Assembly (NCBI GenBank): GCA_016720545.1
Contig: JADKKK010000006.1
Span: forward strand, 241,501-305,500
From: Myxococcales bacterium
GTDB lineage: Bacteria > Myxococcota_A > Polyangia > Polyangiales > Polyangiaceae
DNA length: 64,000 bases
Direction of reading: 5' to 3'
Within the stretch, counting starts at the first letter, position 1. The number at the start of each line of letters is the position of its first letter. Under the pieces are notes generated by a model that saw nothing but the letters and a program-made list of their open reading frames with translations, searched no databases and was not told the DNA's origin. Shown one piece after another: positions 18,414 through 27,470 of this stretch. Made by a program: the position numbers and the translations under genes.

Positions 18414-19501
18414 TGTGCACCACGCGACTTGCGCGATCTGCCGTCGCTCGCCCCCGCCTGCGAGCCGCGTGGGCCTCGTCGTTGCTGGTCGCGCTCGCGG
18501 CGTGCGACGTGCCTCCGACGCCCGCCGTCCCCCGCGCGTCGGTGGTCGCCCCGCCGCATCTCGGCGCCAGCGACGCGCGAGCGGGCCCGCCGTCCTCGAG
18601 GCTCGCGCGCCTGCAGTTCGAGGTGTCGGGCCGCGCCTTCCAGCTCCCGGTCGTGACCGGGACGGTGGGGGGTGTGCGCACCTTGCTCCTGGTGGACACG
18701 GGGGCCAGCGCGAACATGGTCACCGGGTGGATCGCGCGGCAGGCCAAGCTGCCGCTCTCGAGCCACGGAGACACCGGGCGCGACCACGTGGGCAAGACCG
18801 TGACGACCGCCCGCACGTCGAGGCCGAGCCTCGCGGTAGATGGCTGGGGCGCGCTCCCAGATCGCGAGACGCTCGTGGTGGAGGTGCCGGCGGCCCTCGA
18901 GCGGCTGGGGATCGGCGCGTTCCTCTCGCCGCAGCGGCTCGACGCCGCGGCCGTCGTGCTCGATCTGCCCCGGGGCGAGCTCCGCGAGGGCAGAGACCTC
19001 GGCGACGAGAAGGGCGCGCTGGCCGAGTGGGCGAGCCTCTCGCGTCCCGAGGCGCGCGGGCTCCCCGAAGCGCGCGTGTGCCTCGACCGCGCGAGCCTCG
19101 TGGGTGGCTTGGCCTTCGTGCTCCCCGCCAGGCTCCGCCCCCCCGGCGGATCGCCCCCCCGCGAGGCGGAGCTCCTCGTCGACACCGGCGCCCAGCGCAC
19201 CGATCTGCTCACCACGTCCCCCGCAGGGCGGGCGCTCTCTCCAGGATCCGAGCCGGGCGAGTCGGTCTTCGCCGCGTCCGGCACCATCACCACGCGCCGG
19301 CTCCGCGGGGTCGACCTGGAGATCGGCGACGTACGCGCCCGCCTCGACGTGGAGCTCCTTCCAGGGTCCACGCACCCCTCGTGCCCCCGGGACGGCGTGC
19401 TCGGCATGGACGTGCTCCGGAGGTGCGTCCTCGTCTTCGGGCAGCCGCCGGGCGGGCCGCCTTCGCTCCACGCCCGCTGCCTGGTCGACGACCTGCGCTG
19501 A
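18413..19501 (+). CDS. Lipoprotein with two retropepsin-like aspartic protease domains
   Basis: 362 residues; signal peptide with lipobox LVALAAC near residue 33. Two separate hydrophobic-hydrophobic-D-T-G-A motifs are seen: LLLVDTGASANMV near 95 and ELLVDTGAQRTDL near 257, each starting a beta-rich domain, with a hydrophobic Gly turn (GVLGMDVLRRC) near the end as in pepsin-like folds. Bacterial proteins with tandem retropepsin-like domains are known, and a single chain with two DTG motifs could form its own active site as pepsins do. Location: envelope lipoprotein. Proteolytic activity is inferred. Confidence 0.8.
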   Translation: MCTTRLARSAVARPRLRAAWASSLLVALAACDVPPTPAVPRASVVAPPHLGASDARAGPPSSRLARLQFEVSGRAFQLPVVTGTVGGVRTLLLVDTGASANMVTGWIARQAKLPLSSHGDTGRDHVGKTVTTARTSRPSLAVDGWGALPDRETLVVEVPAALERLGIGAFLSPQRLDAAAVVLDLPRGELREGRDLGDEKGALAEWASLSRPEARGLPEARVCLDRASLVGGLAFVLPARLRPPGGSPPREAELLVDTGAQRTDLLTTSPAGRALSPGSEPGESVFAASGTITTRRLRGVDLEIGDVRARLDVELLPGSTHPSCPRDGVLGMDVLRRCVLVFGQPPGGPPSLHARCLVDDLR

Positions 19502-19570
19502 GCCGTGTTGTGCCAGAAGCCACGAGCGATGGAGAGCGCCCGCTGGCTTTTCTCGGATAACCTGGGAGGC

Positions 19571-20875
19571 ATGTGGTTTGCTACCGCCCCGCGTATGCGC
19601 ACCTGTCTGGCGTCTCTCTTCCTCCTCTCCCTCTCCGCTGCCGGCTGCTCCAGCTCGACCGAAGGCGCGACCTCTTCCGCGCCAGCGCCCGAGCCGGAGG
19701 CCGCCGCCGCGGCCACGCTCTCCGACGCCGACCGCGCGCTCCTCGGCAGCTACGAGATCCCGCTGCGTAGCACGAGCGCCGGGGCAGGAAGCTACTCCCA
19801 GCGCATGCGGCTCGATTTCGTCGCCGGCGCGAAGGGCGTCGAGGCCTACCTCCAGTCCACGAACTTTTTCGGACTCGGGCTCGCGCGTCCGGAGGTGACG
19901 CTCACCGCCGAGAAGGCGCTGCTCGAGTTCACCATGCAAGGTCGAACGGCCAGGCTCACCGTGGCGCGCCGTGAGAACGGCGCGCCCGGGCGCGCGGTGT
20001 TCGAGGGCTACAGCGGCACCACGCCCTACGAGGGCGAGGTGGGCCCCGACATCACGCCGCCGCAAATCACCTCGCAAGGCGGCAACGCCCCGCCCTGGGA
20101 GGCGCAGCTCGTCCGCTTCAGCGAGACGCTCCGCGCGAAGGACGTCATTCTCCCCGAGGGGGGGCCCCTCGCCTACTCGCTCTCGGCGATCGAGGGCACC
20201 CCATGGATCGGCGGCGTGGGCGTCCGCAAGGCGCTCTCCTCCGCATGGGACGGTGAGACCGCGGCGAGCCTGAGCGGGCTCACCGCGAAAGACCCCTCGG
20301 GCAACTCGCTGAAGCTCCAGCAGCGAGACGTCTACTTCCAGCCTGTCGGCAAGGCCGTCACTGCGTACGATTTCGCGAACGACAACCCCGCGTTTCCCCA
20401 GGTGGTGAGCCGCCTCGCCTCCGCCTCGGACTGCGATGGTGCGCCGTCCTGCATCCGCGTGTCGCAGGGCGCGAAGCTCGGGCTCCGGATCGCCGCGGGG
20501 AGCCGCGCGGTTCGCGTGCGCTTCGCCCTGCGCGCCGGGCAGTTCAAGGGCGTCCCGCCAAAGTCGACCGTGGTGCTCTCGGGTGTGGTCGCCCCGGGCG
20601 ACGGCTCGGTCACGTCGCCGCTGCCGAAGCTCGAGGTCGCCTGGACGCCGGAGGCGGCGCCTACCGCCACGCGCGCGTTCGCGACGGCGTACGCCGACCT
20701 CGTGATCCCTCTCCCGAAGATCGACGCGGAGACGGGCATCACGCTTCAGTTCGACGGCGAGCCCCGCGACCCGGCCCCGGTCGTCTCTGGCACGACGCCG
20801 ACCCCGAGCGTCCCCTCGCAGACCGTCGAGGCGAGGCACATGGTGATGCTCGTGCGGAGCGCCCGCGCGGAGTGA
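19571..20875 (+). CDS. Lipoprotein of unknown function
   Basis: 434 residues from the ATG at 19571 (alternative ATG at 19595, which is closer to the hydrophobic core). Signal peptide LASLFLLSLSAAGC gives a lipobox, then a Ser/Ala/Pro/Glu linker and a beta-rich body with no domain I recognise. A segment near 270 (VGKAVTAYDFANDNPAFPQVVSRL) and a later stretch (RIAAGSRAVRVRFALRAGQF) look like carbohydrate-binding or jelly-roll strands. It follows the protease gene by 69 bases on the same strand. Confidence 0.65.
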   Translation: MWFATAPRMRTCLASLFLLSLSAAGCSSSTEGATSSAPAPEPEAAAAATLSDADRALLGSYEIPLRSTSAGAGSYSQRMRLDFVAGAKGVEAYLQSTNFFGLGLARPEVTLTAEKALLEFTMQGRTARLTVARRENGAPGRAVFEGYSGTTPYEGEVGPDITPPQITSQGGNAPPWEAQLVRFSETLRAKDVILPEGGPLAYSLSAIEGTPWIGGVGVRKALSSAWDGETAASLSGLTAKDPSGNSLKLQQRDVYFQPVGKAVTAYDFANDNPAFPQVVSRLASASDCDGAPSCIRVSQGAKLGLRIAAGSRAVRVRFALRAGQFKGVPPKSTVVLSGVVAPGDGSVTSPLPKLEVAWTPEAAPTATRAFATAYADLVIPLPKIDAETGITLQFDGEPRDPAPVVSGTTPTPSVPSQTVEARHMVMLVRSARAE

Positions 20876-20964
20876 GCGCCGGGACCTTTGGGCGTGGAGG
20901 CCGGTGGGCTAGTCCCCTGGAGTCGTGGTTCGTATCAGAAGTCCGGTCTTCGGTGTCATGCCGA

Positions 20965-21150
20965 GGAGCGAGGGGGTGCCCCGTTTTCGGCGGCGGCGGG
21001 CCCGTCCTCAACTCGGACGTCGTTCCGCGCGGTGGAGGCGGCGCTTTGCGCTCAGGGGACAGTGGTTTCGGGTGTGACCGCGCGAGAACGCCGACCCTCG
21101 AACATGAGTATCCTCCCACCGCCGCCGAAAACGGGACACCCCCTCGCTCC
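20965..21150. repeat. 32-bp inverted repeat flanking 122 bases
   Basis: The arm at 20965-20996 (GGAGCGAGGGGGTG, then C, then CCCGTTTTCGGCGGCGG) is repeated in reverse complement at 21119-21150 with one mismatch. The 122 bases between hold no convincing ORF. The whole can form a large stem-loop or be a small non-autonomous element; no target-site duplication was seen next to the arms. It lies in the 642-base gap between two genes that point toward each other. Confidence 0.85.
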
Positions 21151-21238
21151 CTTGTGGCGAAAGGCCGAGCCGCGCGACTTCTGTAAGGGATCGCGCTTCC
21201 AGGAGACTGGCTAGCCCTAGCCCCGGCGCCCCCGGCGG

Positions 21239-21422
21239 CCCGTTGATTTACTCCCGTCGGCCCGTCGCCGCCGCATCCCGACCGCCGTCGTTGCGATCCT
21301 GCGGTGCGTGCTCACCTAGAAACGCCCACCTGGAACACGCTCCGCGCGCTCCTCGGATCGCGCCTTGGCAGGCCGGGCGCGGACGGCGCCGGGCCTCGGT
21401 CCGTAAATCAACAGGCTGCTAG
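21239..21422. repeat. MITE-like intergenic repeat, copy A
   Basis: About 184 bases bounded by GTTGATTTAC (21242-21251) and its exact reverse complement GTAAATCAAC (21403-21412), followed by AGGCTGCTAG. It is nearly identical to copy B (25394-25584) over the full length and shares both ends with copy C (28742-28886). It has no coding capacity for a transposase, so it would need one in trans if mobile. Confidence 0.8.
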
Positions 21423-21446
21423 AGCTGGAGAACTAGCCTCCACGGG

Positions 21447-21521
21447 CTCCTCGGATCGCGCCTCGGCGGGTCGGGGCGGGTGCCGTCGACGACCTCGGTC
21501 CGTAAATCAACAGGCTGTTAG
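21447..21521. repeat. Right-half duplicate of the MITE-like repeat
   Basis: The right part of copy A (from the CTCCTCGGATCGCGCCT block to GTAAATCAACAGGCTG) recurs here, ending CAGGCTGTTAG at 21511-21521. Its last bases supply the stop codon (TAA on the minus strand, 21518-21520) of the radical SAM gene, so the element abuts or has trimmed that gene's end. Confidence 0.75.
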
Positions 21522-23413
21522 GGCGTGTCGTTCAGCACCCGCAGCGTGACGCGGCGCTTCGGCGCGGGCGTCGCGACCGGCTCGGGCTCGCCCGCGTGGA
21601 CGATCGTGCCGAGCGCCGGCGGCAGCGAGAGCACCTGGTTCTTCGCGTAAACGGCGTGGCGCCCGTGCTCGCGGTACCAGTCGGCCACCGACGCGTTCGC
21701 CTTCATCTTCTCGAGGATGTTCCGCCAGCCGACGCCCGTGTTGTAGGCGCAGAAGCTGATCTCGCCCATCTGCGTGCCGTACGGGATGATGCACATCTCG
21801 GTGCGGCGGAAGTCGTAGTTGAAGAGGTCTTGGAACCACATGCCGGCCACGAAGAGCAGGCGCCACTCGAACTCGTGCGCGTCCTTCTCGAACTCGCCTA
21901 TCTTGGAGCCGCGCGCGCCGGTCTGGCTCAGGAACTGGCGGACCAGCGTAGGGAACGAGAACCCCGCGGGCGCGGCGGCGGGGTCGTAGTTGCGGAGGAG
22001 GGCGACCACGAGCTCCGCCAGCGTGACGGTGCGCCCCTGCGCGGCGTCGGTGATCTCCTGGATGTCGACCAACAGCTGCTCGAGGTTCACGAACTGCGTG
22101 AGGGGCACACACTGTTTCGTGCGCTTGTTCACGAACAGCACGGTGCCGATACCGCAGTTGGGGTGGCACCCGCACTTCATGGATCCCCAGTCGGCGCGCT
22201 CGCCGAGGAGCGTGTCGGTGAGATCGCTGAACGGCCCCATCGCAGAGAGCGGGAACCAGTCGCGGAGCGGCTCCGAGAAGCCGCACTGGTCCTTCACGTC
22301 GCGCGCGAGGTGCGAGAGCGTGTAGCGCTGGGCGCGGCGGGTCTCGTCGTCGATGTCCTCGTCGCGGCCGGTGAAGCTCACGGGCTGGAAGCTCACCACC
22401 GTGATCTTGTCGGCGTTGTCGATCGCGAACTGGATGATCTTGCCGACCTGCTCGTTGTTGACGCCGTTCACCACGGTGACCACGAGGATGACGTCGATGC
22501 CGGCGGCGTGCAGGTGCTCGATCGCGCGGAGCTTCACGTCGTACAGGTTGCCTACCTTTCGGTGGGAGTTCGCCTCGTTGCCTATTCCGTCGAACTGGAG
22601 ATAGGCCATGCGGAGCCCCGCCTCGCGCGCCTGCTTCGCGAGGTCCGGGTCTTGGGCGAAGCGGACGCCGTTCGTGGCCACCTGCACCGCGAAATAGCCC
22701 TTCTCGCGCGCGTAGCGGATGGCGCCCAGGAAGTGGGGCGAGAGCGTGGGCTCGCCGCCCGAGAACTGCACGCTCATCTGCCGGCGAGGCTTCACCGTGA
22801 GCGAGTCGTCGAGGATCTTGGTGACGTCTTCCCAGGCGAGCTCGTGCACGAAGCCCACCTGATTGGCGTCCATGAAGCACGGATCGCACATCATGTTGCA
22901 GCGGTTCGTGAGGTCGACCACGAGCACGCTGCCGCGCCCGTACTGGATGCTGGAGGCGCCGTGATCGCGCAGCTTGGTGAGCGGCGCGAGGTAGTCGCGG
23001 CCGGGGTAGAGCTGCTCGATGCGGCGCAGGAACCGGGCGTCGAGGGCCATCACGTCCTCGAACGCGCCGTGGCGCGGGCAGGTCTTGCGCATGAGCACGG
23101 CGCCGCCCTCTTCCACGATCTGTGCCCGAATCTCGCCGGGGTTGTCGCTCACGAGCGACGAGAGATCGCGCTGGCCGGAGAGCACCGCGGCGCGCACCTC
23201 CTTGACGCAGGTGGGGCAGAGCGAGTCGGTCTCGCGGGGGAAGCCCAGCGACGGGAACGAGCGGTCCTTGCGCTTCAAGAGCGGGCCAGGCGCCCACTTG
23301 GGCGCGATCGCCGGGCGCTGGATTCGCGCGTTCAGTCGGACGAGCCAGGGCCACACGGCCTCGGCGGTTCTCTGGAGTGCGCGCTCCGCGCCGCGGCCGA
23401 TGTCTGCTCGCAT
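21518..23413 (-). CDS. Radical SAM protein resembling tetraether/membrane-spanning lipid synthases (COG1964-like)
   Basis: 631 residues. C172xxxC176xxC179 (in NRCNMMCDPC) is the radical SAM cluster motif, followed by QFSGGEPTLSP. The N-terminal region has C66PTC69 and later K-T-C112-P-R-H115-G, the zinc-ribbon or rubredoxin-like pattern found before the radical SAM core in the Tes (MJ0619-type) family, which joins lipid tails to make membrane-spanning lipids. Further cysteines (KCGCHPNCGIG; MCIIPYG; SFCAYNTGVGW) could bind extra clusters, also a Tes feature. N-terminal residues about 10-35 may be amphipathic. It stands alone, with repeats downstream. Lipid role is inferred from motif layout; another radical SAM function is possible. 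Confidence 0.75.
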   Translation of the reverse strand: MRADIGRGAERALQRTAEAVWPWLVRLNARIQRPAIAPKWAPGPLLKRKDRSFPSLGFPRETDSLCPTCVKEVRAAVLSGQRDLSSLVSDNPGEIRAQIVEEGGAVLMRKTCPRHGAFEDVMALDARFLRRIEQLYPGRDYLAPLTKLRDHGASSIQYGRGSVLVVDLTNRCNMMCDPCFMDANQVGFVHELAWEDVTKILDDSLTVKPRRQMSVQFSGGEPTLSPHFLGAIRYAREKGYFAVQVATNGVRFAQDPDLAKQAREAGLRMAYLQFDGIGNEANSHRKVGNLYDVKLRAIEHLHAAGIDVILVVTVVNGVNNEQVGKIIQFAIDNADKITVVSFQPVSFTGRDEDIDDETRRAQRYTLSHLARDVKDQCGFSEPLRDWFPLSAMGPFSDLTDTLLGERADWGSMKCGCHPNCGIGTVLFVNKRTKQCVPLTQFVNLEQLLVDIQEITDAAQGRTVTLAELVVALLRNYDPAAAPAGFSFPTLVRQFLSQTGARGSKIGEFEKDAHEFEWRLLFVAGMWFQDLFNYDFRRTEMCIIPYGTQMGEISFCAYNTGVGWRNILEKMKANASVADWYREHGRHAVYAKNQVLSLPPALGTIVHAGEPEPVATPAPKRRVTLRVLNDTP

Positions 23414-23505
23414 GTGGCGGGAAGCTTAGCCGACGGCGCGCGCGTCGACCACCGCTGCGGCTCCCATCCGTCGGCGGTCGCGCCGGGGAGTGCTATCGTC
23501 GTGGC

Positions 23506-24174
23506 GTGGAAAAGTACCGCGTTTGGCTGGCCGGCGCCGCCGCGATCTGCGTGCTCTTTGCGATGTTCGCGCTCTTGAAGCGCCCGGGAGCGCCCTCGGT
23601 GCGCGAGGACGAGGGTGGTAGCTCATCCACGGGCGCCTCCAGAGAGCCCTACGCGCAGAGCGCCTGGGTCGAGCCGCCGCCCGCGGCGCTCGACGGGGGT
23701 CGGCAGCGCCTCGATCCTGTCGCACACGCGGCGCTCCAGCGCCAGATCCACCAGGCCCTCTGGACGGCCTCGGGGCAGACGCCGCCGACGGGCGCCGCTG
23801 GGCCGGTCGGCGCGCCCGCGGGCGTCACCGAGCTGTCGCGCGAGTACATTCAGGAGCGCATCCGCGCCGACTTCAAGCCCATGGCGATCAAGTGTTACGA
23901 AGAGCTGCTCGCGCGCGAGCCCGACGCTGGGGGACGCGCCGTGATGGAGTTCACCATCGTGGCCGACGAGAAGCTCGGCGCCCTCGTCGAAGACTCGGCG
24001 CTGGGCGACGGCGGCACCCTCACGGACCCACGGTTCTCGACCTGCCTGCGGGAGTCGATGAGCGGCGTCGTGTTCGAGGCGCCCCCCAAGGGAGGCAAGA
24101 CCACCGTGCGGTACCCGTTGATCTTCTCTCCGGGCGACGACGACGCGGCGGCCCCGTCTCGTTCTTCGCGCTGA
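23506..24174 (+). CDS. Membrane-anchored AgmX/PglI-type C-terminal-domain protein
   Basis: 222 residues from the GTG at 23506 (VEKYRVW; the frame is open upstream but has no signal there). One N-terminal helix (WLAGAAAICVLFAMFALL) anchors a periplasmic part: a linker, a helix (REYIQERIRADFKPMAIKCY) and a TonB-C-like beta domain (GGRAVMEFTIVADEKLGALV ... CLRESMSGVVFEAPPKGGK) with two Cys. This is the AgmX/PglI C-terminal pattern common in myxobacteria, in places tied to gliding motility; a role here is not known. It is divergent from the radical SAM gene with 92 bases between. Confidence 0.75.
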   Translation: MEKYRVWLAGAAAICVLFAMFALLKRPGAPSVREDEGGSSSTGASREPYAQSAWVEPPPAALDGGRQRLDPVAHAALQRQIHQALWTASGQTPPTGAAGPVGAPAGVTELSREYIQERIRADFKPMAIKCYEELLAREPDAGGRAVMEFTIVADEKLGALVEDSALGDGGTLTDPRFSTCLRESMSGVVFEAPPKGGKTTVRYPLIFSPGDDDAAAPSRSSR

Positions 24175-24304
24175 GGCGCGGCTAAAAAAAATGAGACGCG
24201 AGGGAGGACCGCGCCGCTCGCGCGCGTAGTAGGTAAATGGCGGCAGTCCCGGTCGCGTGTGGCCGCGGCGTCGCACATTGCATTACATCATCTCGGAGTC
24301 CTCC

Positions 24305-25198
24305 ATGCGCTTTGGCACTCGTCTCTTCGTCGTTGGCACGCTCGCTTTGGCCTCGCTCGCGGCATGCTCTTCCACGGTCGTCACCACCACGAGCGACGGT
24401 GGCGACGAGGACGCCGCGGTCCCGGTCGACGCGACCACTCCCGCACGGGACGCGTCCACCTCGCAGGACGCCGGCGTGCGCGACTCCGCGACGCCTCGCG
24501 ACTCGGCGCCGCCGCCCCCGGACGCTGCGCCGCCGCCCCCGGACGCCTCGCCGCCCCCGGACGCCTCGCCGCCCCCGGACGCCGCGCCGCCCCCGGACGC
24601 CGCGGTGGACGCCGCGGACGCGGCGAAGGATACCGGCAGCGACGCAGCGGTCACCGCCTGCTACGCGCCCGACGACGCGCTCGCCTTGACCGCCGCCGCT
24701 CCGCGGCTCAGCCCGTCGCTCTGCACCGCCGCCCAGATCGTAGGTGCGCAGACCGCATGCCTTGGCCCCGCGGCGACGTCGGCCACGTGCAACAACTACC
24801 TCGCCGCCAACCGCTCGTGCGCGCGCTGCATCTTCGGGGCGCTCGCGGGCGACACCCCGGCGACGACCCCGCTCGGATCGCTGATCCCGGTCTCGGAGGA
24901 CTCCGTGGCGCCGGCCATCGGGGGCTGCGCGGCGCTCATCATCGGTAGGCCCGAGTGCGCGGTGCCCGTCTCCCAACAGACCGTCTGCACGAGCTCCGCG
25001 TGCGCCACGTGCATGGATGCGGCGTCGGAGGAAGCCTGCCTGGGCACCGCGTCCCTTGGGATCTGCGCCGGTCTCGGCGATGGCGCTTGCAACGCGGCCA
25101 TCGACGCGACGGTCGCCACGTGGGGCCCCCGTTGCCGCGGGGCGGCCTTCAACGACACGTATCTGAAGGTCGCCACGGTGATGTGCGGCGCACCCTGA
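24305..25198 (+). CDS. Cys-rich lipoprotein with Pro-Asp repeat linker
   Basis: 297 residues; signal peptide with lipobox ALASLAAC near 20. A low-complexity linker of about 85 residues (DAAVPVDATTPARDAS, then repeated SPPPDA) leads to a C-terminal domain of about 175 residues with twelve or more cysteines (CTAAQIVGAQTACLG, RSCARCIFGALAG, CTSSACATCMDAASEEAC), likely disulfide-bonded. This build is typical of myxobacterial surface lipoproteins. No function can be assigned. Confidence 0.75.
   Translation: MRFGTRLFVVGTLALASLAACSSTVVTTTSDGGDEDAAVPVDATTPARDASTSQDAGVRDSATPRDSAPPPPDAAPPPPDASPPPDASPPPDAAPPPDAAVDAADAAKDTGSDAAVTACYAPDDALALTAAAPRLSPSLCTAAQIVGAQTACLGPAATSATCNNYLAANRSCARCIFGALAGDTPATTPLGSLIPVSEDSVAPAIGGCAALIIGRPECAVPVSQQTVCTSSACATCMDAASEEACLGTASLGICAGLGDGACNAAIDATVATWGPRCRGAAFNDTYLKVATVMCGAP
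24506..24600 (+). repeat. In-gene tandem repeat coding for Pro-Pro-Asp-Ala linker
   Basis: Five units of 18-21 bases around GCCGCCCCCGGACGCC, coding for A/S-PPP(P)-D-A. Each unit keeps the frame. Copy number is likely to vary between strains. Confidence 0.8.
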
Positions 25199-25393
25199 GC
25201 GCTTGAGTCCGTTCCGGCGCGAGGCGTGCCCGAAAGCGGCGCGTCTCGAGCGGGAGGGACGCGCGACGGACGAGGGGACGCCCTCGCGCTCGCGGGGGCC
25301 TGCGCCGCCGCGCGCGTCCTTGTCTTTGGCGCGCGACCCGCGCCACCGGCGCACCGCGCCGCCATGAGACCGCCTTCGTCGCGATCCTGCAGC

Positions 25394-25584
25394 CCGTTGA
25401 TTTGCTCCCGTCGGCCCGTCGCCGCCGCATCCCGACCGCCGTCGTTGCGATCCGGCGGTGCGTGCTCACCTAGAAAACTAGAAACGCCCACCTGGAACAC
25501 GCTCCGCGCGCTCCTCGGATCGCGCCTCGGCGGGTCGGGCGCGGACGACGACCGGCCTCGGTCCGTAAATCAACAGGCTGCTAG
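25394..25584. repeat. MITE-like intergenic repeat, copy B
   Basis: Matches copy A over about 185 bases, with a 7-base expansion (CTAGAAAA) and some changes in the right half. Ends GTTGATTTGC (25396-25405) and GTAAATCAAC (25565-25574). It stops 9 bases before the start of yjbQ, so any promoter for that gene lies within or upstream of it. The 190 bases before it (25199-25393) show no gene. Confidence 0.8.
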
Positions 25585-25593
25585 ACTGCTCTC

Positions 25594-26004
25594 GTGAGAG
25601 CCCACACCGAGTACTTCACCTACCGCGCGGCGAAGCGCGAGCTCATCCACATGACCCCGACGCTCGACGACGTGCTGAAGCGGAGCGGCGTCCAGGAGGG
25701 CTTCATGCTGGTGTCGGCGATGCACATCACCGCCGGCGTGTTCGTGAACGACGACGAGGGCGGGCTCCACGAGGACATCTGGAAGTGGCTGGAGGGGCTC
25801 GCGCCGTTCAATGCAAACTACAATCATCACCGCACGGGCGAAGACAACGGCGACGCCCACCTCAAGTCGCTGCTCGTGCATCACGAGGTCACCGTGCCCA
25901 TCACCGCGGGCAGGCTCGACCTCGGGCCGTGGCAGCGCGTCTTCTACGCCGAGTTCGACGGCGAGCGCGCCAAGCGGGTCATCGTGAAGATCCTCGGGCT
26001 GTGA
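25594..26004 (+). CDS. yjbQ: YjbQ/UPF0047 family protein
   Basis: 136 residues from a GTG. The family signature is complete: ITAGVFVNDDEGG, NYNHHRTGEDNGDAHLKS and VHHEVTVPI with its clustered His residues. Members are small homo-trimers, with weak thiamine-phosphate-synthase activity reported in some cases; the real role is uncertain. It begins right after a MITE-like repeat and its stop overlaps the next start (GTGA). Confidence 0.9.
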   Translation: MRAHTEYFTYRAAKRELIHMTPTLDDVLKRSGVQEGFMLVSAMHITAGVFVNDDEGGLHEDIWKWLEGLAPFNANYNHHRTGEDNGDAHLKSLLVHHEVTVPITAGRLDLGPWQRVFYAEFDGERAKRVIVKILGL

Positions 26005-27470
26005 GGCTCCCCGTGGCCCACCTGCCCTCCGTGGTCCGCCGGCTCCGCCAGCTCCGAAGCTCCGCCCTGACCGCGCTCGCGTTGCCGGTCCTCGTTGCCG
26101 CTTGCTCGCCTCCGAGCGCCGTTCCGGCCACTGCGCCGTCGCGGCCTGCGCCTGCCGCGCCCGCGCTCGCCGGGCCCGAGGAGCGCTTCTTGGTCCGGCT
26201 CGCGGCGCTCGATCCCCGCCTTGCGAGGCGGCTCGGCCGTTCGCCCACGCCGGGCGAGCTCGCGGACCTCGCCGCGCGGGTGGGCGTGGACGGCGCGCGT
26301 GAGGGCGGCGTCGTGGGCGCGACCCTCGATCCGTTTGCGTTCGACGCGCGCGCCCGCGAGCTTTCGCGTGCCCTCGCGGAGCTCGACGCGGGGACGGCCC
26401 ATGTCGCCCCTGGCGAGCGCGCCGAGCTCGCGCTCGTGCGGGCCCTCTACGCCGCCGAGGCCACCCGCGCGCGGCGCGAACGCGACCTCACGGTCTCGGG
26501 CGGCGATCTGCTCGTGGCCGCCGCGCAGGTCGCCACCGACGCGATCGGCGACGACGCCGTGGCGGCGAGCGACGCGTGGCTCGCCGAGCGGCTCGGCGAC
26601 GTGGCCGAGGCCGTGACGTCACGCCGCCCTTCGGTCCCGCACCGCAGGGAGCTCGCCGACGCCCTCGATCCGGTCGAGCGCGCGCTCGCCGGTGCGCGCC
26701 TGCCCCGCGCGCTCGCGGCCCTGGTCGGCCTCAGAGAGGCGGTCGGTGAGGCAAAAATCATGAGCGATGGCGCTATTTTACCCGTGGCGGCCGAGGCGCG
26801 CCTCGACGACGTGCGCGCTCTCGTGGGGGAGACCCTCACCGACGCGGACCTCGTGGCCGCGCTCGCCGCGGCCGAGCGTGTGCTCGCTCTCGAGGCGAAC
26901 GCAGCGCTCGCGAAGCTCTCCGACCGCGACGCCGATCGGGCGCGGCTCGCCGCCGGCATGCGCCTCGCGGTGCGCGCCCCCTGCAAGAACCCGTCGACCG
27001 GCTCGGTGATGCGCAGTCTGCCGGCCCCCCGCGAGCGCGAAGCGGGCTGCCTCGCCGTGCGCGCGCTCGCCGGCGCGCGCCGCGACGTGGGGTCCGAGTC
27101 CGCGGAGGCGTGGGTGCTGCTGCACGACCGCGCCGCCGTGGCCCTGTGGTCGGCCGCCTTCCACGCCGAGCACGTCACGCTCGACGCCGCGCGCGGGCGC
27201 GCCCGCCTGATGGGGCTCCCCGAAGAGTCCACGAAGAGCGCTCTGCTGCGCGCGGCGGCGGTGCGCCCGGGCGAGGCGATCGGCGCGGGGCTCATGGTCG
27301 CGTTGGTGGTCGACGGGCCCGACGCCAGCGCCGAACGGGCGCGCGCCGTCGTCGCGTTCGGCGACGCGGGCACCGCGACCCTCCGGGCTCACCTCGCGCC
27401 GCCCACGCCGCCGGAGCCGCCGGGCCGACGGCAGCCAGTCAACGGGCGCCAAGCTGGTCTTCGGCGGTGA
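26001..27470 (+). CDS. Predicted lipoprotein, Ala-rich helical, unknown function
   Basis: 489 residues when started at the GTG at 26001, which overlaps the yjbQ stop; a GTG at 26013 is the alternative. Signal peptide ends in the lipobox LPVLVAAC. The body is mostly helical and very rich in Ala, Arg and Leu, with a few Cys (RAPCKNPSTG; REAGCLAVRAL). No domain is recognised. It may be an erythromycin-esterase- or DUF885-like helical protein, but no active-site motif supports that. It is coupled to the transporter gene by a GTGA overlap. Confidence 0.6.
   Translation: MRLPVAHLPSVVRRLRQLRSSALTALALPVLVAACSPPSAVPATAPSRPAPAAPALAGPEERFLVRLAALDPRLARRLGRSPTPGELADLAARVGVDGAREGGVVGATLDPFAFDARARELSRALAELDAGTAHVAPGERAELALVRALYAAEATRARRERDLTVSGGDLLVAAAQVATDAIGDDAVAASDAWLAERLGDVAEAVTSRRPSVPHRRELADALDPVERALAGARLPRALAALVGLREAVGEAKIMSDGAILPVAAEARLDDVRALVGETLTDADLVAALAAAERVLALEANAALAKLSDRDADRARLAAGMRLAVRAPCKNPSTGSVMRSLPAPREREAGCLAVRALAGARRDVGSESAEAWVLLHDRAAVALWSAAFHAEHVTLDAARGRARLMGLPEESTKSALLRAAAVRPGEAIGAGLMVALVVDGPDASAERARAVVAFGDAGTATLRAHLAPPTPPEPPGRRQPVNGRQAGLRR

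Noticed and set aside
24175..24200. Terminator after the AgmX-like gene (GCGC hairpin followed by a run of eight A)
   Set aside because: The homopolymer is A, not T, on the coding strand; it would only work for a minus-strand transcript, and no gene ends there.
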